A stretch of DNA of 64,000 bases, taken from Curtobacterium sp. 9128 (GTDB lineage Bacteria > Actinomycetota > Actinomycetes > Actinomycetales > Microbacteriaceae). Positions 8,391 to 17,349 of the stretch are shown one piece after another. The notes under the pieces are model-generated. The model was not told the origin of the DNA. It saw only the letters and a list, made by a program, of their open reading frames with translations, and ran no database searches. Numbering within the stretch: the stretch's first letter is position 1; every line of letters begins with the position of its first letter. Location of the stretch: positions 124,001 through 188,000 of the forward strand of contig NZ_VEAF01000008.1 of assembly GCF_007673775.1 (NCBI RefSeq). The letters run 5' to 3'. The translations under genes and the position numbers were made by a program.

Positions 8391-9566
8391 TCAGACCGCG
8401 GGCGGCAGGTCGACCACCCGGACGTCGGCGGACCGCAGCGAGGCGACGTCCGGGAAGCCGTCGACCGCCATCAGCAGGTCGGCCTCGGCGAGGAACGAAC
8501 GGATGACCTGCTCGACGCCCGCGGCGCCGCCGAGGGCGAGTCCGTGCACGTAGGGCCGTCCGATGCCCACGGCCGTGGCGCCCATCGCGAGCGCCGTCAC
8601 GACGTCTGTGCCCGAGCGGACGCCGGAGTCGAAGAGCACCGGCGTCCCGGTGCCGACCGCGGCGACGACCTCCGGGAGCAGATCGAGCGCCGGCACCCCG
8701 CTGTTCGCCTGCCGTCCGCCGTGGTTGGAGACGTAGACCCCGTCCATCCCGGCGTCGACCGCCCGGCGGGCGTCGTCGGCGGCACAGATGCCCTTGAGCA
8801 CGATGGGCAGGTCGGTCAGGCTCCGGAGCCACGTCAGGTCCGCCCATGTGAGCGGGTTGCCGAAGATGCGGGCCCAGTACTCGACGACCGATCGCGGGTC
8901 CGACGCGGCGTCCGGCACCGCAGCCCGGAACACCGGGTCGCTCAGGTAGTTGGCCAGCGCCGCGCCCCGTAGCTGGGGGAAGTTCGCCGTCTGCAGGTCA
9001 CGTGGGCGCCATCCGGTCACCCAGGTGTCGAGAGTCACGACCAGGGCACCGAAGCCGGCCCGCTCGGCGCGCTCCACCAGGCTGGCGGCGAGCTCCCGGT
9101 CCGTGGGCGTGTAGAGCTGGAAGAAGCCCGGGGTCTCCCCCTGCGCCTCGCGGACCGCTTCGAGCGGGTCCTCGGAGAGCGTCGACGCCATCATCGGGAC
9201 CCCCGTGCGTGCGCTGGCGCGAGCTGTCGCCAGGTCTCCGTGCCCGTCCTGCGCCACGATGCCGAGCACCCCGACCGGCGCGAGGAACACCGGCGACGCA
9301 AGGTGCGTCCCGAACAGGTCGACACCGAGGTCCCGCTCCGCCGCGCCGACGAGCATCCGCGGGACGATGCCACGACGGGCGAAGGACGCCACGTTCGCGC
9401 GCTGCGTCCGCTCGTCGCCGGCACCGCCGGCGACGTAGGACCACACCGACGCCGGCATCGCAGCCTCGGCGGCGGACTCGAGCGCGGCAGCCGTCAGCGG
9501 CCACGGCGGCACGGTGCCCTGCAGCCCACGGAAGTAGATCTCGTTCTGGAAGTCCCCGAAGCGCAT
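8391..9566 (-). CDS. Lactate 2-monooxygenase-type FMN-dependent alpha-hydroxy-acid oxidase
   Basis: A 391-residue TIM-barrel flavoprotein of the alpha-hydroxy-acid dehydrogenase family. The N-terminus FGDFQNEIYFRGLQG and the segment YVAGGAGDERTQRANV match lactate 2-monooxygenases, which convert L-lactate and O2 to acetate, CO2 and water, better than plain lactate dehydrogenases. The catalytic base is the histidine in SNHGGRQ, followed by the substrate-binding arginine; LFDSGVRSGTDVVTAL and ATAVGIGRP are the FMN-phosphate loops. The ATG at 9566 is chosen because a CAGGAT -10 ends six bases upstream. Lactate itself as substrate is inferred. Confidence 0.85.
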   Translation of the reverse strand: MRFGDFQNEIYFRGLQGTVPPWPLTAAALESAAEAAMPASVWSYVAGGAGDERTQRANVASFARRGIVPRMLVGAAERDLGVDLFGTHLASPVFLAPVGVLGIVAQDGHGDLATARASARTGVPMMASTLSEDPLEAVREAQGETPGFFQLYTPTDRELAASLVERAERAGFGALVVTLDTWVTGWRPRDLQTANFPQLRGAALANYLSDPVFRAAVPDAASDPRSVVEYWARIFGNPLTWADLTWLRSLTDLPIVLKGICAADDARRAVDAGMDGVYVSNHGGRQANSGVPALDLLPEVVAAVGTGTPVLFDSGVRSGTDVVTALAMGATAVGIGRPYVHGLALGGAAGVEQVIRSFLAEADLLMAVDGFPDVASLRSADVRVVDLPPAV

Positions 9567-9572
9567 CGCCCC

Positions 9573-9578
9573 ATCCTG
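9573..9578 (-). promoter_or_regulatory. -10 hexamer of leaderless promoter
   Basis: CAGGAT on the minus strand, six bases from the ATG at 9566. The same hexamer and spacing precede the aldo/keto reductase at 62408. Confidence 0.4.
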
Positions 9579-9672
9579 CCGCGTGCCACCTCGACGGGTG
9601 CGACCGGGGTGGCCGAGACACGGAGGCACGTCGCCGAGCCCGTCCGATCATGACCTGGGTAGCGTCGGCGGC

Positions 9673-9813
9673 ATGGACATGCCGTCGATGATCATGGGGG
9701 CTGCGATCGCATCGGTCGCATGGGTCGCGTGCTGGCCCTGGACGAAGCTCAGGAAGCTGCAGGCGCTCGAAGCGGAACGCACCGGGCCGGACACCGCGGG
9801 GTCTCCGCAGTAG
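9673..9813 (+). CDS. Small single-TM protein (46 aa)
   Basis: A 46-residue product with one N-terminal hydrophobic segment (MIMGAAIASVAWVACWPW) and a charged C-terminal tail. A TAGCGT -10-like hexamer at 9660-9665 ends seven bases before the ATG, supporting a leaderless gene. No family was recognised, and a coding role is uncertain because of the short length. Confidence 0.4.
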   Translation: MDMPSMIMGAAIASVAWVACWPWTKLRKLQALEAERTGPDTAGSPQ

Positions 9814-9844
9814 CAGCGGCCCTCGCCTGACGAGGCGGCTCTGG

Positions 9845-9850
9845 CATGCT
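9845..9850 (+). promoter_or_regulatory. -10 hexamer of leaderless promoter
   Basis: CATGCT ends six bases before the ATG at 9857; there is no ribosome-binding site. Confidence 0.4.
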
Positions 9851-9856
9851 GATCCG

Positions 9857-10258
9857 ATGAAGCTCGAGCCGGCCGACGAGGACGTGATCCGGCTCGACGT
9901 CCACGTGCCGGAGGCACCGATCTGGTACGGCGGGGCGCTCGAGTGGGAGGACACCCGGTTGTCGGACGATCTCCGACGCCTGGTCGAGGAGTACGCGCGG
10001 CACCCCGAGCGGGTGATGACGGGCGAGCGAGCAGCGGAACGACTCGCGCTCGAGGTCGGCTCCCCCTTCGTCGTCGACCTGATCAACGCGAACGGGCGAC
10101 GCCGGCGCCGGTTCGCGAGCAGCGAGGTCGGGACCAACGAGGACTCTGCGCGGGCCTTCCGACAGATGCGCGCCGAGGAACTGGCCCTGCCGGAGGAGGC
10201 CGCCGAGTTCCGCCGTGCACACCCGGACGCCGACTGGTACATCGGACCGCACCACTGA
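9857..10258 (+). CDS. Hypothetical soluble protein (133 aa)
   Basis: A charged, Arg/Glu-rich protein that appears mainly helical, with no signal peptide, membrane segment or recognised motif. A conspicuous basic patch NGRRRRRF occurs near residue 80, and the protein ends DADWYIGPHH. The start is supported by the leaderless -10 just upstream. Codon use resembles the neighbouring genes. Confidence 0.55.
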   Translation: MKLEPADEDVIRLDVHVPEAPIWYGGALEWEDTRLSDDLRRLVEEYARHPERVMTGERAAERLALEVGSPFVVDLINANGRRRRRFASSEVGTNEDSARAFRQMRAEELALPEEAAEFRRAHPDADWYIGPHH

Positions 10259-10325
10259 TCGGTACCGGTGTCCGATCAGACCGGGCGCGTACGCGGTACC
10301 GTCGGATGCTCACGAGGGGGTGCGT

Positions 10326-11495
10326 GTGCGAGCACGGGGGATGCTGGTCTACTCGCTCGCTGCGTGTCTGCTGCGGGGAGCGGACGCCGCCGCGATCATC
10401 GGCATCGTGCTCGCGGCCCGGGGAGTCGGCACCGGCGATGTGACCGGCGTCCTGGCCGCGTGCATCACGCTGCCCCACCTCGCCGGGCCGATCGCTGCGC
10501 AACTCCTCGACCGTGCCCGGAGGAAGAAGCTCGTCCTCGCGGGCGCGGGCGTCGTGTACGCCGTCGCGTTGGGTGGCGCGGTCCTCCTCCTGCCGATCAG
10601 CGTCGTGGCCGCAGCGGGTGGACTCCTCGTCGCGGGCTTCGCCGGCCCGCTCCTGACCGGCGGCCTCAGCAGCCAGCTGGCGGCGATCGTCGGTCCCACC
10701 GAACGGACCCGGCGCCGGGCTCAGGGGGTGGACGCGTTCACGTACGGCGTCGCCGCGACCGTCGGACCGGCGGTCGTCGCCGTCATCGCCTCGACCAGCA
10801 CGCCGACCACGGCCGTCCTCATCGCCGCGGTCGCAGCTGGCGTCGGGGCGATCGTCGTCCTGCTGCTCCCGAACGTCGAGCCGGACACCTCTCGGAGTGC
10901 GCCGACGGCGGTCCGGCTCCGCGCGGCCCTCGGGATGCTCGTCCGTCTGCCGGGTCTCCGACGGACCACGATCGCAACGGCGGTGACGGCCGTCCCCCTC
11001 GGTGCGGTCCCACTCCTCGCTGTGGCGACGGTCGATTCGCTCGGTGCCGCCGAGGCGTCTTCAGCTGTTCTCACCTCGGCGTACGGCGCTGGGAACCTCG
11101 TCGTGTCGGCGGTGCTGATCGCCGTGCCGCTCCGCGGTACTGCGGACCGGCTCGTCCGGTTCGGTGTCGTCGTGGTCGCGGTCGGCTTCGCGCTCGGGCT
11201 GCTGGTCTCGTCCGTGCCGGTGGGAGCGGTGGTGTTCGCACTGCTCGGCGTCGCGACCGGCGTGCTGTTCACCGCGAGTCTCGCGGCTCGTGCGGCCTTC
11301 TCACCGGCCGGCGCAGAAGCGCAGGTGTTCGTGAGCATGGCGGGGATCAAGGTCGCGTCCTCGTCGGTCGGCACGGCCGTCGCCGGCGCGCTGATCCCAC
11401 TCGGCGGCGCAGTCATGTTCGCGATCGCCGCCACACTCACACTGCTCACATTGCTCACGGTCATCGTCGACCGGCGTCCGCAGACGACGCGATGA
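10326..11495 (+). CDS. MFS transporter, 12-TM type
   Basis: A 389-residue membrane transporter with about twelve Ala/Val/Leu-rich helices in two halves. These are joined by a short cytoplasmic loop near residue 180 that starts after LLLPNVEPDTS. The RARRKK loop after TM2 corresponds to MFS motif A, although the usual G-x-x-x-D is degenerate (LLDRARRKK). The substrate is unknown. The GTG at 10326 lies six bases after GAGGGG at 10314-10319; an earlier in-frame GTG at 10320 is too close to that site. Confidence 0.75.
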   Translation: MRARGMLVYSLAACLLRGADAAAIIGIVLAARGVGTGDVTGVLAACITLPHLAGPIAAQLLDRARRKKLVLAGAGVVYAVALGGAVLLLPISVVAAAGGLLVAGFAGPLLTGGLSSQLAAIVGPTERTRRRAQGVDAFTYGVAATVGPAVVAVIASTSTPTTAVLIAAVAAGVGAIVVLLLPNVEPDTSRSAPTAVRLRAALGMLVRLPGLRRTTIATAVTAVPLGAVPLLAVATVDSLGAAEASSAVLTSAYGAGNLVVSAVLIAVPLRGTADRLVRFGVVVVAVGFALGLLVSSVPVGAVVFALLGVATGVLFTASLAARAAFSPAGAEAQVFVSMAGIKVASSSVGTAVAGALIPLGGAVMFAIAATLTLLTLLTVIVDRRPQTTR

Positions 11496-11526
11496 GGAAC
11501 GCTGTCCGACGGCGCGGACCTCGGGT

Positions 11527-12018
11527 TCAGCGGTCCCCGGCCGAGGCGACGAGCGTCTTGCAGTACCAGCGGTCGGAGTAGGGCTCGTCGTTGAAGGGTT
11601 CGACGCGTTCGAACCCCGACCGTTCGTAGAGGGAGCACGCCTCGGCGAGCGCCGCCCGGGTGTCGAGCCGGAGCGTGCCGATCGACCGCGCTCGGCAGGC
11701 CCCCTCGACCTCGCACAGCAGGCGGGAGCCGACACCACGGCCCCGGTGAGCGGGCAGGGTGAAGACCTTCGTGAGCTCCGCGACGCCGTCGACGAAGCGG
11801 ACCCCGGCGCAGCCGACGGGTTCGTCGCCGTCGACAGCGACGAAGAGCACACCGGAGGTGCCCTGCAGGTCGTCGTACGGCTCGTCGCGGAGGGCGCGGT
11901 CGACCTCCCCGGCGGTGGCCGGTCGGCCGTACCAGCGTGAGGCGACGTCGACCATGTACGCGCGCACGATCCGGTCGGCGAGCGGATCGTGCGGGTTGGC
12001 GGAGGCGATCGTGACCAC
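11527..12018 (-). CDS. GNAT-family N-acetyltransferase
   Basis: A 163-residue acyl-CoA N-acyltransferase of the GCN5 superfamily. The acetyl-CoA pyrophosphate loop is HRGRGVGSRLL (R/Q-x-x-G-x-G/A) about two-thirds along, preceded by strand AELTKVFTLPA and followed by the ACSLYERSGFERVEPF helix-turn typical of the family. The substrate cannot be read from sequence. The GTG at 12018 is favoured because TACGCT on the minus strand ends seven bases upstream. A strong hairpin lies between it and the surface-protein gene. Confidence 0.82.
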   Translation of the reverse strand: MVTIASANPHDPLADRIVRAYMVDVASRWYGRPATAGEVDRALRDEPYDDLQGTSGVLFVAVDGDEPVGCAGVRFVDGVAELTKVFTLPAHRGRGVGSRLLCEVEGACRARSIGTLRLDTRAALAEACSLYERSGFERVEPFNDEPYSDRWYCKTLVASAGDR

Positions 12019-12060
12019 GACTCGAAGCGTAGGTGACCGGTGCACGGCGGCGGGACGACA

Positions 12061-12101
12061 GACGGGAGGCTGTGCTCGCGTGGTGAGCACAGCCTCCCGT
12101 C
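12061..12101. terminator. Long perfect hairpin terminator
   Basis: Arms GACGGGAGGCTGTGCTC (12061-12077) and its exact complement (12085-12101) surround a seven-base loop. It lies just downstream of the minus-strand surface-protein gene and most likely terminates it. It shares the GACGGGAGGC arm start with terminators at 23.6, 28.4, 33.0 and 34.3 kb. Confidence 0.8.
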
Positions 12102-12116
12102 CGTCAGGGGGTCAGG

Positions 12117-15056
12117 TCAGGACCGCTGGCGGCTCCGGCGGACACCCGTGCGCAGCCCGAACCCGAGGAGCACGGCGAGGAACGCCGCGATGGCCGTCGG
12201 GCCGGCGCCCTCGGCACCGGTGTAGGCGAGGGTGCCCGAGGTCTGCGCCGTCGTGGTGTCGGCACCCGTCGCAGCAGCGGGGGCGACGGCTGCCGTCGGG
12301 CTGACCTCGACCGTCACCGACGCACTGACCGTCCCGACGTGCGCCGTGATCACGTGCGGCGACGCGTGGTGGAACGTGACCGTGTCACCGCGGACCTCGT
12401 CCGACGCCATGCTGCTCGTCAGCGCGACGTCACCCGGCGTCGCGAGCGCGTTGCCCCATGCGTCGAACCCGGTCGCCGTGACCCGGATGGTCGACCCCTG
12501 CTTCGCCGTGACCGCGCCGTTCGCCGTGCCCGTACCAGCGGTGGTGAGCGTGAGCGTGTCGAGCGCTCCCGGCACGACGTTGATCGTGACGGTCGTGACC
12601 GCCGGGATGCCGATCCCGTTGACCGCCGTGAACCGGATGACCGAGTGGCCGGCCTTCGTCGCGGTGCCGGTGAGGTCGCCAGTCGCCGGGTCGAACCGCA
12701 GACCCGCCGGCAGCGCGCCGTCGATGGCGACGGTCGGTGCCGGGGAGCCGGCGACGTCGACGTGGTACCGGAACGGCTTGCCGGCGACGGCGGTCGTCGG
12801 CACCGCGCTGTCCGGCGTCACCGACGCGGGGACGCCCGCGACCGGCGCCGTTCCGGCGGAGGTGACGATGAGCGGGTTCCAGCCGGGGAGGGTGCCGGTG
12901 ACCTCGACGGTGACGACGTGGTCGATGTCCGCCTCCACCGGCGTGTACGTCACCTCCGTCGCCCCGTCGATCGCGGAGCCGTCACGGAGCCACCGGTAGG
13001 AGAGCTCGGTGCCGTCGACCCAGCCGGTGCTGTCGGCGGTGAGTCCGGTACCGACCTGCGCCGGGCCGGTGCCGTCGATCGCGACGGTGCCGTGCTGCGT
13101 CCCGACGACCACTGCGGTCCCGGTGGCGGCGACGGCGGTGCGGTCGGTGTAGCCGGCGAGCCGTCCGGTGACCGTGATGCCGATCACGGCGTCCAGGTCG
13201 TCGGCGGTCGGCGTGTACGTGGCGCCGGTCGCACCGTCGATGGCGGCGCCGTTCCGGGTCCACTGGCGGTCGAAGGTGGTGCCCGCCAGCCACCCGCTGT
13301 CCGTCGCGGTGAGTGCGCTGCCGACCGTCGGGGTGCCGTCGATGCCGACGGTGCCGGTCGGTGTGCCCTCGGCGACGACCACCGGGGTGCTCGCCACGGA
13401 GGAGGTGTCGTAGCCCTCGGCGGTCCCCGTCGCGAGGACGTGCAGCGCGTGCCCGGCCTGTGCGGCGGTCGGTGTGTAGGTGCTGGAGGTCGCGCCGGGG
13501 ATCGCCTGCTCGCCGTCGTACCACTGGTACGTGACGGTGGCGCCGGAGGGCGACCATCCGGTCGTCGCCGCGGTGACGGGTTGGCCGACGGTTGCGCCGC
13601 TGGTCGTGACGGCGCCGGTCTGGGTGCCGTTCTCGGCGATCACGGTGGCCGACGTCGCCGTCGTCGCGGTGTACCCCGGCGAGGCGACCGAGGCGATCAC
13701 GAAGAGACCGTGGCCGCCGACCGCGTCGCGGCCGGTGACGGTGTACTCGGCCGTGGTCGCGCCGGGGATCGGGACGTTCGTGCTGTCGCGGTACCACTGC
13801 CAGGTGACCGCGGAACCCGACGGTTCGACCGCGGGGAGCGATGCGGTGAGGAGCGTTCCGGCGCCGACTGCGGACCCGACCGGGGAGTCCTGACCACTGG
13901 CGATCCGGACGGCACCGGGGACGATCGTGCCGGCGGCGACGGCGCCGAGGTCGGCGGTCCGCGTGGCCGGACGACGCCCGTCGGCGTTCGCGGTCACGGT
14001 CACCTGAATGTCCTTGCCGAGGTCGTCGGGGGTCGGCGTGTACGAGGAGGAGTCGCTCACCGGCACGCCGGCGACGGTCCACTTCCACGACAGGGTCGGC
14101 GTCGGGGTCCAGCCGTCGGTCGTCGCGGTGACGGTCGCGCCGACGGCCGGTGCCGTGCTGGACACGGTCAGCGTGCCGCCGGCGACGTCCGCGATCGGGG
14201 TCGCGGTCGCCGTGGCGCTCCACAGCCCGGAGCCGTGATCGGTGGTCGCACGGACACGGAAGTCGTACGGCGTGCCGTTCGTCAGTCCGCTGACCGTCGC
14301 CGTGGTCGACGTGGTCGCCGTCGGGCTGCTCCACTCGCCGGAACCGCTCACGGCGTACTCCGTCTCGTACCCGGTGAGCGTTGTGTCGGCGGGCAGCGTC
14401 GGGGCACTCCAGGTCAGCTCCGCGGACCCGGCGCCCGCCGTGGCGGCGACGCCCGTGGGGGCCGGGATCGAGAGGACGTACTCCCGGTAGTTCAAGGAGG
14501 TGCTGCCGCGGTAGTCGTAGATGCGGTTGAGCATGCCCTCGCCCGGCGTGGCGACCCGCCCGGTGTAGACCGCGCTCGGCGGGAGCGCCAGGAAGTACGA
14601 GGAGCCGGCCGTCACCGTCGGCGGCGTCGCGAACTCGACCGTCTGCCATCCGCCCTGCAGCGAGATGGTGCCGCTGGCGAGCGGCGTGCTGTTCGGTCCG
14701 GCGCCGGCGTACACGAAGACCGTTCCGGACGTCGCGCCGTTCGTCCAGCTCGACGTGTTGTTCGGGTAGTAGTTGACGTCGGCACCGGTGAGCACCCCGC
14801 TGCGCCCGGCGATGAAGACCTGCCCGAACGTCCCGCTCCCGTTGATCGCTCCGCCATCGGAAGCGGCGGAACGGTCGACCGTGCCGGTTGCCGGTGCGGC
14901 GGAGGCGGCGGGTGCCGCGATGACGGAGAGCGCTGCGACGAGCGCGGCGGCGACTGCTGCCGCCGAGAAGCGGGCACGGCGATGACGCCGCGCGGAGCGT
15001 GAGGACACGGGGACCCTTCGGGTGGGCGCGACCGACGCGGTCGCAGGTCTGCTCAC
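12117..15056 (-). CDS. Secreted Ig/Fn3-repeat surface protein with LAYTG sortase signal
   Basis: A 979-residue cell-surface protein. A signal peptide (basic start, hydrophobic core, APAASAA cleavage region) ends near residue 54. A beta-rich domain follows to about 195 and may bind carbohydrate. Then come a fibronectin type III domain (about 198-290) and five to six Ig-like repeats of about 80 residues (to about 765), each with G-T-V...W...G-A-T-x-x-T-Y-T-P. A cadherin-like putative Ig domain (about 775-840) and an invasin-like domain (about 845-935) complete the stalk. The C-terminus has LAYTG at 943-947, a membrane helix and a basic tail, the class E sortase signal of actinobacteria. It is probably an adhesin or matrix-binding protein next to the mannan locus. 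Confidence 0.85.
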   Translation of the reverse strand: MSRPATASVAPTRRVPVSSRSARRHRRARFSAAAVAAALVAALSVIAAPAASAAPATGTVDRSAASDGGAINGSGTFGQVFIAGRSGVLTGADVNYYPNNTSSWTNGATSGTVFVYAGAGPNSTPLASGTISLQGGWQTVEFATPPTVTAGSSYFLALPPSAVYTGRVATPGEGMLNRIYDYRGSTSLNYREYVLSIPAPTGVAATAGAGSAELTWSAPTLPADTTLTGYETEYAVSGSGEWSSPTATTSTTATVSGLTNGTPYDFRVRATTDHGSGLWSATATATPIADVAGGTLTVSSTAPAVGATVTATTDGWTPTPTLSWKWTVAGVPVSDSSSYTPTPDDLGKDIQVTVTANADGRRPATRTADLGAVAAGTIVPGAVRIASGQDSPVGSAVGAGTLLTASLPAVEPSGSAVTWQWYRDSTNVPIPGATTAEYTVTGRDAVGGHGLFVIASVASPGYTATTATSATVIAENGTQTGAVTTSGATVGQPVTAATTGWSPSGATVTYQWYDGEQAIPGATSSTYTPTAAQAGHALHVLATGTAEGYDTSSVASTPVVVAEGTPTGTVGIDGTPTVGSALTATDSGWLAGTTFDRQWTRNGAAIDGATGATYTPTADDLDAVIGITVTGRLAGYTDRTAVAATGTAVVVGTQHGTVAIDGTGPAQVGTGLTADSTGWVDGTELSYRWLRDGSAIDGATEVTYTPVEADIDHVVTVEVTGTLPGWNPLIVTSAGTAPVAGVPASVTPDSAVPTTAVAGKPFRYHVDVAGSPAPTVAIDGALPAGLRFDPATGDLTGTATKAGHSVIRFTAVNGIGIPAVTTVTINVVPGALDTLTLTTAGTGTANGAVTAKQGSTIRVTATGFDAWGNALATPGDVALTSSMASDEVRGDTVTFHHASPHVITAHVGTVSASVTVEVSPTAAVAPAAATGADTTTAQTSGTLAYTGAEGAGPTAIAAFLAVLLGFGLRTGVRRSRQRS

Positions 15057-15119
15057 CGTAGCGAGGCGTCGCGATCCGGCGCTCCCACCCGAGCGAGGGT
15101 CAATGACACGTCACCGCCC

Positions 15120-15168
15120 GAGAACGACGCTCCTCCCGCGCTCGAGAACGACGCTCCTCCCGAGAACG
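15120..15168. repeat. Repeated GAGAACG elements in the divergent promoter region
   Basis: Two exact copies of GAGAACGACGCTCCTCCCG (15120-15138 and 15144-15162) are followed by a third partial GAGAACG (15162-15168). They lie between the surface-protein gene and the divergent regulator gene, just upstream of an AT-richer TTACCGTATGTGCAAT stretch. They could be operator half-sites for autoregulation, but the same motif was not noticed in front of the mannan operon. Confidence 0.45.
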
Positions 15169-15205
15169 CTGTTACCGTATGTGCAATAGACGGAATGAGG
15201 CGCGG

Positions 15206-16297
15206 ATGCTGTACCAGTCGACGTACGACGACCTGCGCGATCGGATCCGCGCGGGCGAGTTCGCCGTCGGCGACCGTCTGCCGTCCGAAGCCGACCTGCT
15301 CGCGCACTACGAGATCAGTGCGATCACCCTGCGTCGGGCTCTCGACATGCTGCGGGAGGCCGGGTACGTGGAGCGCCGGCCTCGGGTGGGGACCACGGTG
15401 GTCAGCGTCGAACCGTCGATCCTGTCCGCGACCGACGCCCTCGAGATCGGCGTCGTCCTCACCAACTTCGACGACACGTTCGGCACGCGGATGCTCGAGG
15501 GCATGCTCGACGAGGCCGGCGCGGACGTCCACGTCATCCTCAAGCGGACGCACGGCGACCACGACGCCGAGGACTCGGCGATCCGGACCCTGGCACGTCG
15601 GGCACGAGGGCTGATCGTGCTGCCGAGCAGCTCGGAGTTCATCCCACCGGCGGTCCTCGAACTGCTCCCGACGGGGTTCCCGGTGGTGATCCTCGACCGC
15701 CGCTACGAGGGCATCCCCGTCTCGGACATCTCGACCGACAACATCGCCGCCGGTGCCCTCGCGACCGAGCACCTGTTCGGGCTCGGGCATCGGGCAGTGG
15801 CGCTGGTGACCTCGGACAGCCGTGTCACGTCGAACGACGACCGGCGCCGCGGATGGGTCGGCGCGCACGCGCGGAACGACAAGAAGCTCGACGACGGTCT
15901 CGCGTTCCACGGGATCGAGTCGACGCTGCCCGGCTCGACGGAGCGACCCGAGGACGACGTCGCACGCCTGGTGACCTTCGTCGAGGAGCACCCGGGGGCG
16001 ACCGGGTTCGTCGCCGGCGAGTACAACATCGCGCTCCTGCTGCGGGACGCACTGGAGCAGGTGAGCAGGCGCGTCCCCGAGGACGTGTCGATCGTGTGCT
16101 TCGACCACCCGGACGCCACCTTCGACCGGCGGCTCTTCCGGTTCACGCACATCGCGCAGGACCAACCCGGGGTCGGCCGACGCGCCGTCGAGCAGCTCCT
16201 GCGCCAGGCGCGGGGCGAGGACGGGTCCCGGAAGATCCTCGTCCCCGCCCAGCTGGTCGACGGCGCCTCGACCGGCGCGGTGGCCTCGGCCGACTAG
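15206..16297 (+). CDS. GntR-type/LacI-domain (AraR-like) transcriptional regulator
   Basis: A 363-residue regulator with a GntR winged helix at the N-terminus (about residues 1-70: YDDLRDRIRAGEFAVGDRLP, then SEADLLAHYEISAITLRRAL). It is joined to a LacI-type periplasmic-binding-protein fold (about 78-350; ISTDNIAAGALATEHLFGLG and SIVCFDHPDATFDR are typical). This AraR-like architecture senses sugars. It sits at the end of the mannan operon, and its stop and that of the convergent GH76 gene share the palindrome CTAG at 16294-16297. It is therefore the likely local repressor. The ATG at 15206 follows GAGG at 15197-15200. Confidence 0.85.
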   Translation: MLYQSTYDDLRDRIRAGEFAVGDRLPSEADLLAHYEISAITLRRALDMLREAGYVERRPRVGTTVVSVEPSILSATDALEIGVVLTNFDDTFGTRMLEGMLDEAGADVHVILKRTHGDHDAEDSAIRTLARRARGLIVLPSSSEFIPPAVLELLPTGFPVVILDRRYEGIPVSDISTDNIAAGALATEHLFGLGHRAVALVTSDSRVTSNDDRRRGWVGAHARNDKKLDDGLAFHGIESTLPGSTERPEDDVARLVTFVEEHPGATGFVAGEYNIALLLRDALEQVSRRVPEDVSIVCFDHPDATFDRRLFRFTHIAQDQPGVGRRAVEQLLRQARGEDGSRKILVPAQLVDGASTGAVASAD

Positions 16298-17349
16298 GGG
16301 TCGAGTCGCGCGCGGAGCTCCGTCGCCATCGCGGCGCTGAGCTGCGTCGAGTACGGCACCCGTTCGTCCGCCGCTCCACCCCAGGTGTTCGCTGCCGGCG
16401 CGTCGAGTGCAGCGGGCAGACCCGCCCACAGTGCGTCGGTGCTCGCCCGGACGAAGTCGGCGATCGTCGAACGACGGGCATCGGAGTCCGGCAGGCGCTC
16501 GAGCAGGAGCCCCGCGTAGCGGTACCAGACCCCCTTGAACAGCCCCTCGTCGCCGCCGTCGCCCTCCTGTCCGAACACGACACCGTCGGACAGCTGCGTG
16601 ATGGCGGTGACGGCCGTCCGGGCGGCGACGTCGTCCAGCGCGGGGTCGCCGAGCGCGCTCGCGAGCTCCACCGCCGCACCGACGTAGAGGCCCTGGTTGT
16701 AGGTGAACCGCCACTGGGTGTCGATCCGGCCGTCGCCGGTGCGGTTGATGCCGTCCTCGACGAAACCGTCCTCGTCGTGCACGAGCGTCCGGGTGAGCCA
16801 GTCGAAGGACTGCCGGGCGAGGTCGAGGTACCGGGGCTCGCCGGTCCGGGCGTGGAGGCGGGCACCGAGGATGACGAGCGGCCCGTTCGCCGGGGTGTTC
16901 TTGTAGGCGAGCTGCTGCTTCCGCCAGGCGAGGCTCGCGCCACCGGCGTCGTTCCACCCGTGCTCGACGCAGTGGTCGAACAGCGCGACGGCGTCGTCGA
17001 GGTACCGCCGCTCCGCAGTGGCGTCGTGCAGCCGGAGGGTGGCGAGGGCGAACCAGAGCATGTCGTCGAAGTAGTCGTTGAAGAGCGACCCCGCGTTCCG
17101 CTCGACGATGTTGCGGTGCACCTGACGCGCCTGCTCCAGCCGCTCGGGGCTGCCGGTGCGCTCGTGTGCGTCGAGGCGCACGTCCATCAGGTGCGCCAAC
17201 CACCAGTAGTTGAACGTGGTGTCGTCGCTGCCGTCGACCGGCCAGGAGTTGTGCAGGTACTGCGGCCACGGCGCCCCGTAGAGCTGCTCGATGCTGTCCT
17301 GGATCCGGTCTGCCCGGTCCGCCCAGGTGCGGGTGGTCGTGGTCGTCAC
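16294..17349 (-). CDS. Cytoplasmic GH76 family alpha-1,6-mannanase
   Basis: A 351-residue (alpha/alpha)6 glycoside hydrolase of family 76, which cleaves alpha-1,6-mannosyl linkages. The paired catalytic aspartates are in YFDDMLWFA near residue 90; TFNYWWLAHLMD, WRKQQLAYKNTPANGP and FTYNQGLYVGAA are further family motifs. There is no signal peptide, unlike the second GH76 at 22043, so it should work on imported oligosaccharides. The GTG start overlaps the stop of the binding-protein gene (GTGA), making it the last gene of the five-gene operon. Confidence 0.88.
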   Translation of the reverse strand: MTTTTTRTWADRADRIQDSIEQLYGAPWPQYLHNSWPVDGSDDTTFNYWWLAHLMDVRLDAHERTGSPERLEQARQVHRNIVERNAGSLFNDYFDDMLWFALATLRLHDATAERRYLDDAVALFDHCVEHGWNDAGGASLAWRKQQLAYKNTPANGPLVILGARLHARTGEPRYLDLARQSFDWLTRTLVHDEDGFVEDGINRTGDGRIDTQWRFTYNQGLYVGAAVELASALGDPALDDVAARTAVTAITQLSDGVVFGQEGDGGDEGLFKGVWYRYAGLLLERLPDSDARRSTIADFVRASTDALWAGLPAALDAPAANTWGGAADERVPYSTQLSAAMATELRARLDP

